A stretch of DNA of 64,000 nucleotides from SG8-41 sp964521405. Lineage in GTDB: Bacteria; Pseudomonadota; Gammaproteobacteria; Burkholderiales; SG8-41. The notes under the pieces are model-generated. The model saw nothing but the letters and a program-made list of their open reading frames with translations. It was not told where the DNA came from and made no database searches. Where the stretch lies: positions 1 to 64,000 of the forward strand of contig CAZFRR010000204.1 in NCBI GenBank assembly GCA_964521405.1. The letters are read 5' to 3'. Below, in pieces: positions 61,252 through 64,000 of this stretch (the first letter of the stretch is position 1; the number at the start of each line of letters is the position of its first letter). A program made the translations under genes and the position numbers.

Positions 61252-62634
61252 ATGAGCGCGAAGTCCCACATCCTGGTCGTTGACGACGAAGCCGACATCC
61301 GCGAGCTGCTCGGCATGACGCTTGCGCGCATGGGGCTGGAAGCCCACTGCGCTGCCAACACCACCGAGGCCTACGCGCTCCTCGGCAAAAACAGCTACGA
61401 CCTCTGCCTGACCGACATGCGGCTGCCCGATGGCGACGGGCTCACGGTGGTGGATTACGTCGTCAAGCACCACCCCAATCTGCCGGTGGCCGTCATCACC
61501 GCGCACGGCAGCACCGAGAACGCCGTGGCCGCCCTCAAGGCGGGCGCGTTCGATTACCTCGCCAAGCCGGTGTCGCTAGACCAGTTGCGAACGCTGGTGC
61601 GCTCGGCATTGAAGCTGCCGCAGGCTGCCCGGCAGCGGGGCCAGGAGGAGGCGGTGCCGCCGCCATCCGGCGCGCCGCTCCTCATCGGGTCATCCGGCCC
61701 GATGTGGGCTGTGCGCGCGATGATCGACCGCCTCGCCCGCACCCAGGCGCCGATCCACATCAGTGGCGAATCCGGCAGCGGCAAGGAACTGGCGGCGCGG
61801 CTGATCCACGACAAGGGCTCGCGGGTCGACGAGCCGTTCGTCCCGGTCAACTGCGGCGCAATCCCGGAAAACCTGATGGAGAGTGAATTCTTCGGCTACA
61901 AGAAAGGTGCGTTCACCGGCGCCGCGGCCGACCGCGAGGGTTTCTTCCAGGCCGCCAGCGGCGGCACGCTGTTCCTAGACGAAGTGGCGGATCTGCCGCT
62001 GACCATGCAGGTGAAGCTGCTGCGCGCGATCCAGGAGAAGAAGGTGCGCAAGGTCGGCTCCACCGGCGAGGAGCCGGTTGACGTTCGCATCATCAGCGCC
62101 ACCCACCGCAACCTCGGGGAAGAGGTCAAGCAGGGCAAGTTCCGCCAGGATCTCTACTACCGGTTGAACGTGATCGAGCTGAAGATGCCGGCGCTGCGCG
62201 AGATGCGCGAGGACATCCTGCCGCTCGCGCAGGCCATACTCGCGCGGCAGGCTGCCGCGGGCGGGGGCAAGGAACAGCGGCTGTCCGCGGCCGCGCTCGA
62301 GAAGCTCTCCCGCTATGATTTTCCAGGCAACGTGCGCGAGCTCGAGAACGTGCTGGAGCGGGCGCTCGCGCTGACCACGGGCGAAGAGATCCAGGCCGAA
62401 GACCTGCAGCTCGCGCCAGCCAGCGTCGAGCCGCAAGCGCTCCCGGCCGAGCTCTCCGGGCTGCCGTTGCAGGAGCGGCTCGACGCAGTCGAGCGGAAAG
62501 CGATTTTCGCCGCGCTCGAGCAGACGCGCTACAACCGCACCGCGGCGGCGAAGGTGCTGGGCATCACCTTCCGCGCGCTGCGCTACCGGATGGAGCGGCT
62601 CGGGATCAAGGACGAGCTCGACTCCAAAGGCTGA
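61252..62634 (+). CDS. pilR: PilR-type sigma-54 response regulator
   Basis: 460 residues: receiver with phospho-acceptor Asp in 'LTDMRLPDGDG', AAA+ domain with Walker A 'GESGSGKE', the sigma-54 contact loop GAFTGA, 'GGTLFLDEVADLPL', and a Fis-type helix-turn-helix at the end ('NRTAAAKVLGITFRALRYR'). Activates sigma-54 promoters, above all pilA. ATG 61252 lies 14 nt after array M. Confidence 0.95.
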   Translation: MSAKSHILVVDDEADIRELLGMTLARMGLEAHCAANTTEAYALLGKNSYDLCLTDMRLPDGDGLTVVDYVVKHHPNLPVAVITAHGSTENAVAALKAGAFDYLAKPVSLDQLRTLVRSALKLPQAARQRGQEEAVPPPSGAPLLIGSSGPMWAVRAMIDRLARTQAPIHISGESGSGKELAARLIHDKGSRVDEPFVPVNCGAIPENLMESEFFGYKKGAFTGAAADREGFFQAASGGTLFLDEVADLPLTMQVKLLRAIQEKKVRKVGSTGEEPVDVRIISATHRNLGEEVKQGKFRQDLYYRLNVIELKMPALREMREDILPLAQAILARQAAAGGGKEQRLSAAALEKLSRYDFPGNVRELENVLERALALTTGEEIQAEDLQLAPASVEPQALPAELSGLPLQERLDAVERKAIFAALEQTRYNRTAAAKVLGITFRALRYRMERLGIKDELDSKG

Positions 62635-62699
62635 ACGCGGGCTGAACGCGTGGCACGCGCTCAGCCTGAATAATAATCAAGGAATGAACCCCAATCGCT

Positions 62700-63374
62700 T
62701 TGCCACAAAGACTGCGCATCGATAACGAAGGTCTGGTTGAGGGCATTAGGTTCATTCCTTCGCCCAACTGCGATGCGCGCCCCGCCGGCTGCGCGATCGA
62801 TCTCCTCGTCATCCACCACATCAGCCTGCCGCCGGGTGAGTTCGGCGGTAACGGCATCGTCGAGCTCTTTACCAACCGCCTCGATCCGGCGGCGCACCCG
62901 TTCTACGCCTCGATCGCGGGCACGAAAGTGTCCGCCCACTTCCTGGTGCGCCGCGACGGTGGCCTCACCCAGTTCGTGCCGTGCGCGATGCGCGCGTGGC
63001 ACGCGGGCGAGTCGGCCTGGAAGGGGAGGGCGCGCTGCAACGATTTCTCGGTCGGCATCGAAGTGGAAGGCAGCGGCGAAGTGTCGTTCACGGACGCGCA
63101 GTACGAGCGGCTCGCCCAGTTGACGCGCGCGCTGCGGGCGCGTTACCCGATCGCCGACATCGCGGGGCATTCCGATATCGCACCGGGGCGGAAGAGCGAC
63201 CCGGGGCCGCTCTTCGACTGGGCGCGGTATCGCGCGATGTTGAATGAAAAAGCTGAACCACAAAGGACACGTTGGACGCAAAGGAAAAGCAGGAATCGAA
63301 CCGCCAAGAAGACCAGAACGAAATTACGAACCGCCAAGGCGCCAAGACGCCAAAGAAAATCGAAAAAGAATTGA
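62700..63374 (+). CDS. ampD: AmpD, anhydro-N-acetylmuramyl-L-alanine amidase
   Basis: 224 residues from TTG 62700, the only usable start after an in-frame TGA at 62685. Zn ligands in 'LLVIHHIS' and 'IAGHSDIAPGRKSDPG', and 'GANPFYASI'-like 'HPFYASIAGTKVSAHFLV'. Cytoplasmic recycling of cell-wall fragments. AmpD should end near 'YRAMLNE' (63250); the last 40 residues, very rich in Lys and Arg, are coded by short repeats (63259-63355) and look like a read-through tail. Confidence 0.92.
   Translation: MPQRLRIDNEGLVEGIRFIPSPNCDARPAGCAIDLLVIHHISLPPGEFGGNGIVELFTNRLDPAAHPFYASIAGTKVSAHFLVRRDGGLTQFVPCAMRAWHAGESAWKGRARCNDFSVGIEVEGSGEVSFTDAQYERLAQLTRALRARYPIADIAGHSDIAPGRKSDPGPLFDWARYRAMLNEKAEPQRTRWTQRKSRNRTAKKTRTKLRTAKAPRRQRKSKKN
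63259..63355 (+). repeat. Short-period repeats forming the AmpD tail
   Basis: Three 9-nt units CACAAAGGA, CACGTTGGA, CGCAAAGGA (63259-63285), then words of the form CGCCAAG at about 8-nt spacing (ending near 63355). Direct, degenerate, without complementary partner. Related in style to the heptamer arrays but with different period. Confidence 0.6.
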
Positions 63375-63421
63375 GAATAACTTGGGTGTTGCACAGTAAC
63401 CTTTCCCTCTGAAAATCTCCC

Positions 63422-63495
63422 CCGCGCGTTAAGCGGCGAAGCCTTCGTCCGCTCGAACGCGCGGAGTTAAACGGGGGCTTTGCCTCCCGTTTAAC
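63422..63495. other. Two adjacent long hairpins downstream of ampD
   Basis: Hairpin 1 (63422-63464): CCGCGCGTT/AACGCGCGG outer stem with inner GCGG/CCGC and CGAA/TTCG. Hairpin 2 (63466-63495): GTTAAACGGG/CCCGTTTAAC with inner GGC/GCC. No U-run follows. Possibly a non-autonomous element or transcription barrier before nrdA. Confidence 0.55.
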
Positions 63496-63500
63496 CCTAC

Positions 63501-63509
63501 TTATCCACA
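63501..63509 (+). promoter_or_regulatory. Perfect DnaA box upstream of nrdA
   Basis: TTATCCACA, the strongest DnaA-binding 9-mer, 299 nt before the nrdA ATG. DnaA control of ribonucleotide reductase is known in E. coli. Only one perfect copy is seen, so an origin is not indicated. Confidence 0.5.
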
Positions 63510-63650
63510 GCCCCGGGACGAGGCCAGCCCCGTCCTTCCTAGCGGGACAAGCAGCTGCTCAAAACATAGGCAGTTTTGCCTGCTTTTTCATCAGCTTGCT
63601 CTACATTTTCCAGTAAAAACGAGCATTTAAGAAATACTTCATGAAGGCTA

Positions 63651-63679
63651 TTGCTTTAGGAAAATCAGCCTACTATCAT
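63651..63679 (+). promoter_or_regulatory. Probable nrdA promoter
   Basis: TTGCTT, 17 bp, TATCAT; start expected near 63686, giving a leader of about 115 nt that contains the palindrome at 63698-63719. The remaining part of the 425-nt gap 63375-63799 also holds a weak hairpin plus T-run (AGGCA-GTTT-TGCCT, 63568-63588) and no gene. Confidence 0.55.
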
Positions 63680-63697
63680 TAGTGCCAAAGTCACATC

Positions 63698-63719
63698 CAA
63701 CCACAACATGTTGTGGTTG
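63698..63719. promoter_or_regulatory. Perfect 22-bp palindrome in the nrdA leader
   Basis: Eleven-base half-site CAACCACAACA followed without spacer by its exact reverse complement. Just downstream of the likely transcription start, so either a repressor operator (an NrdR-like or other dimeric regulator) or an RNA hairpin. Only a single copy is visible, while NrdR normally uses two boxes. Confidence 0.6.
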
Positions 63720-63799
63720 CTTAAAGCGCATAAGATTATGGAGGGGGAGGAGGGCTTCCCTCTTTGTTAAAAAACAATAGAAAATCAAGGAGTTAACAC

Positions 63800-64000
63800 A
63801 TGCAGCTTGCCACTGAACCGGTCCTCGCTTCTCCGGCCATCGGCCTTGCCCCGAATGAAACACCTGCCGGACGCGATATCCGCTACGCGCAATACAAGGT
63901 GATACGCCGCAACGGTTCCGTCGTCGGCTTCGAGCCTTCCAAGATCTCGATCGCGATGACCAAGGCGTTCATCGCGGTGAACGGCGGCCAGGGCGCCGCT
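63800..64000 (+). CDS. nrdA: Ribonucleoside-diphosphate reductase alpha subunit, N-terminal part
   Basis: 67 codons visible. After about 25 residues the ATP-cone allosteric domain begins ('YKVIRRNGSVVGFEPSKISIAMTKAFIAVNG', in sequence), typical for class Ia NrdA. AAGGAG sits 7 nt before the ATG. Cut by the window end. Confidence 0.88.
   Translation, partial: MQLATEPVLASPAIGLAPNETPAGRDIRYAQYKVIRRNGSVVGFEPSKISIAMTKAFIAVNGGQGAA

Noticed and set aside
63422..63495. Integron attC site (GTTAAGC and GTTTAAC core-like words)
   Set aside because: The two words belong to different, individually complete hairpins, and no integrase or cassette is nearby.
63501..63509. Chromosomal origin suggested by a DnaA box
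   Set aside because: Only one perfect box, no AT-rich unwinding region, and no dnaA or dnaN nearby.

Overview
GC-rich chromosomal DNA from a sulfur-oxidising betaproteobacterium. The housekeeping blocks have typical betaproteobacterial orders: sigma factor-DUF3619-DUF3106-RDD beside ilvBHC-psd-pssA-leuA; rplU-rpmA-obgE-proB opposite ispB; tRNA-Pro-PP0621-pilS-pilR-ampD; and rubrerythrin-CCG Fe-S protein-DUF3501. The sulfur genes fit a chemolithotroph. No genus can be named from sequence alone.

Layout. 1-3.0 kb (minus): soxYZAXB, periplasmic thiosulfate oxidation, with soxB cut by the window edge and no soxCD in view. 3.1-6.7 kb: moaC, a BepA-like M48 protease, and a Ser/Thr kinase fused to a cyclic-nucleotide-binding domain. 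6.7-11.8 kb: a plus-strand group tusA, a degenerate lipoate-ligase paralogue, a luciferase-like flavoenzyme and an SDR, then a MITE-like element and an AurF-like diiron protein. 11.8-24.6 kb (minus): a complete sulfur-oxidising heterodisulfide-reductase-like system. It runs dsrE, hdrC1, hdrB1, hdrA, hdrH, hdrC2, hdrB2, an unknown ORF, lbpA and an ArsR-type regulator, preceded by its lipoate assembly operon (two radical-SAM LipS proteins, the LipT flavoprotein, an Lpl ligase and a GATase-like protein). 24.7-64 kb: mostly core metabolism, translation, cell envelope and type IV pilus regulation, ending in nrdA.

How it works together. Sox and sHdr would act in series. Sox handles thiosulfate in the periplasm; sulfane sulfur is relayed in the cytoplasm by TusA and DsrE to the sHdr complex, whose electrons or intermediates involve lipoate on LbpA. 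Lpl, LipS and LipT would make that lipoate on the protein. Both minus-strand sulfur operons carry the same operator-like inverted repeat (ATATTAG-N6-CTAATAT type) at exactly the same offset from the -10 box. The ArsR-family protein closing the sHdr operon, with two cysteines spaced as in SqrR/sHdrR, is the obvious candidate ligand.

The most unexpected structure is not a gene. Thirteen intergenic spaces between 25 and 61 kb hold short arrays of degenerate 7-nt repeats. In twelve of them the left array is matched by a reverse-complementary array on the right, so the spacer folds into a long imperfect hairpin. Each locus has its own heptamer, and the arrays abut or contain the flanking stop codons; in one case the array supplies a start codon (psd).
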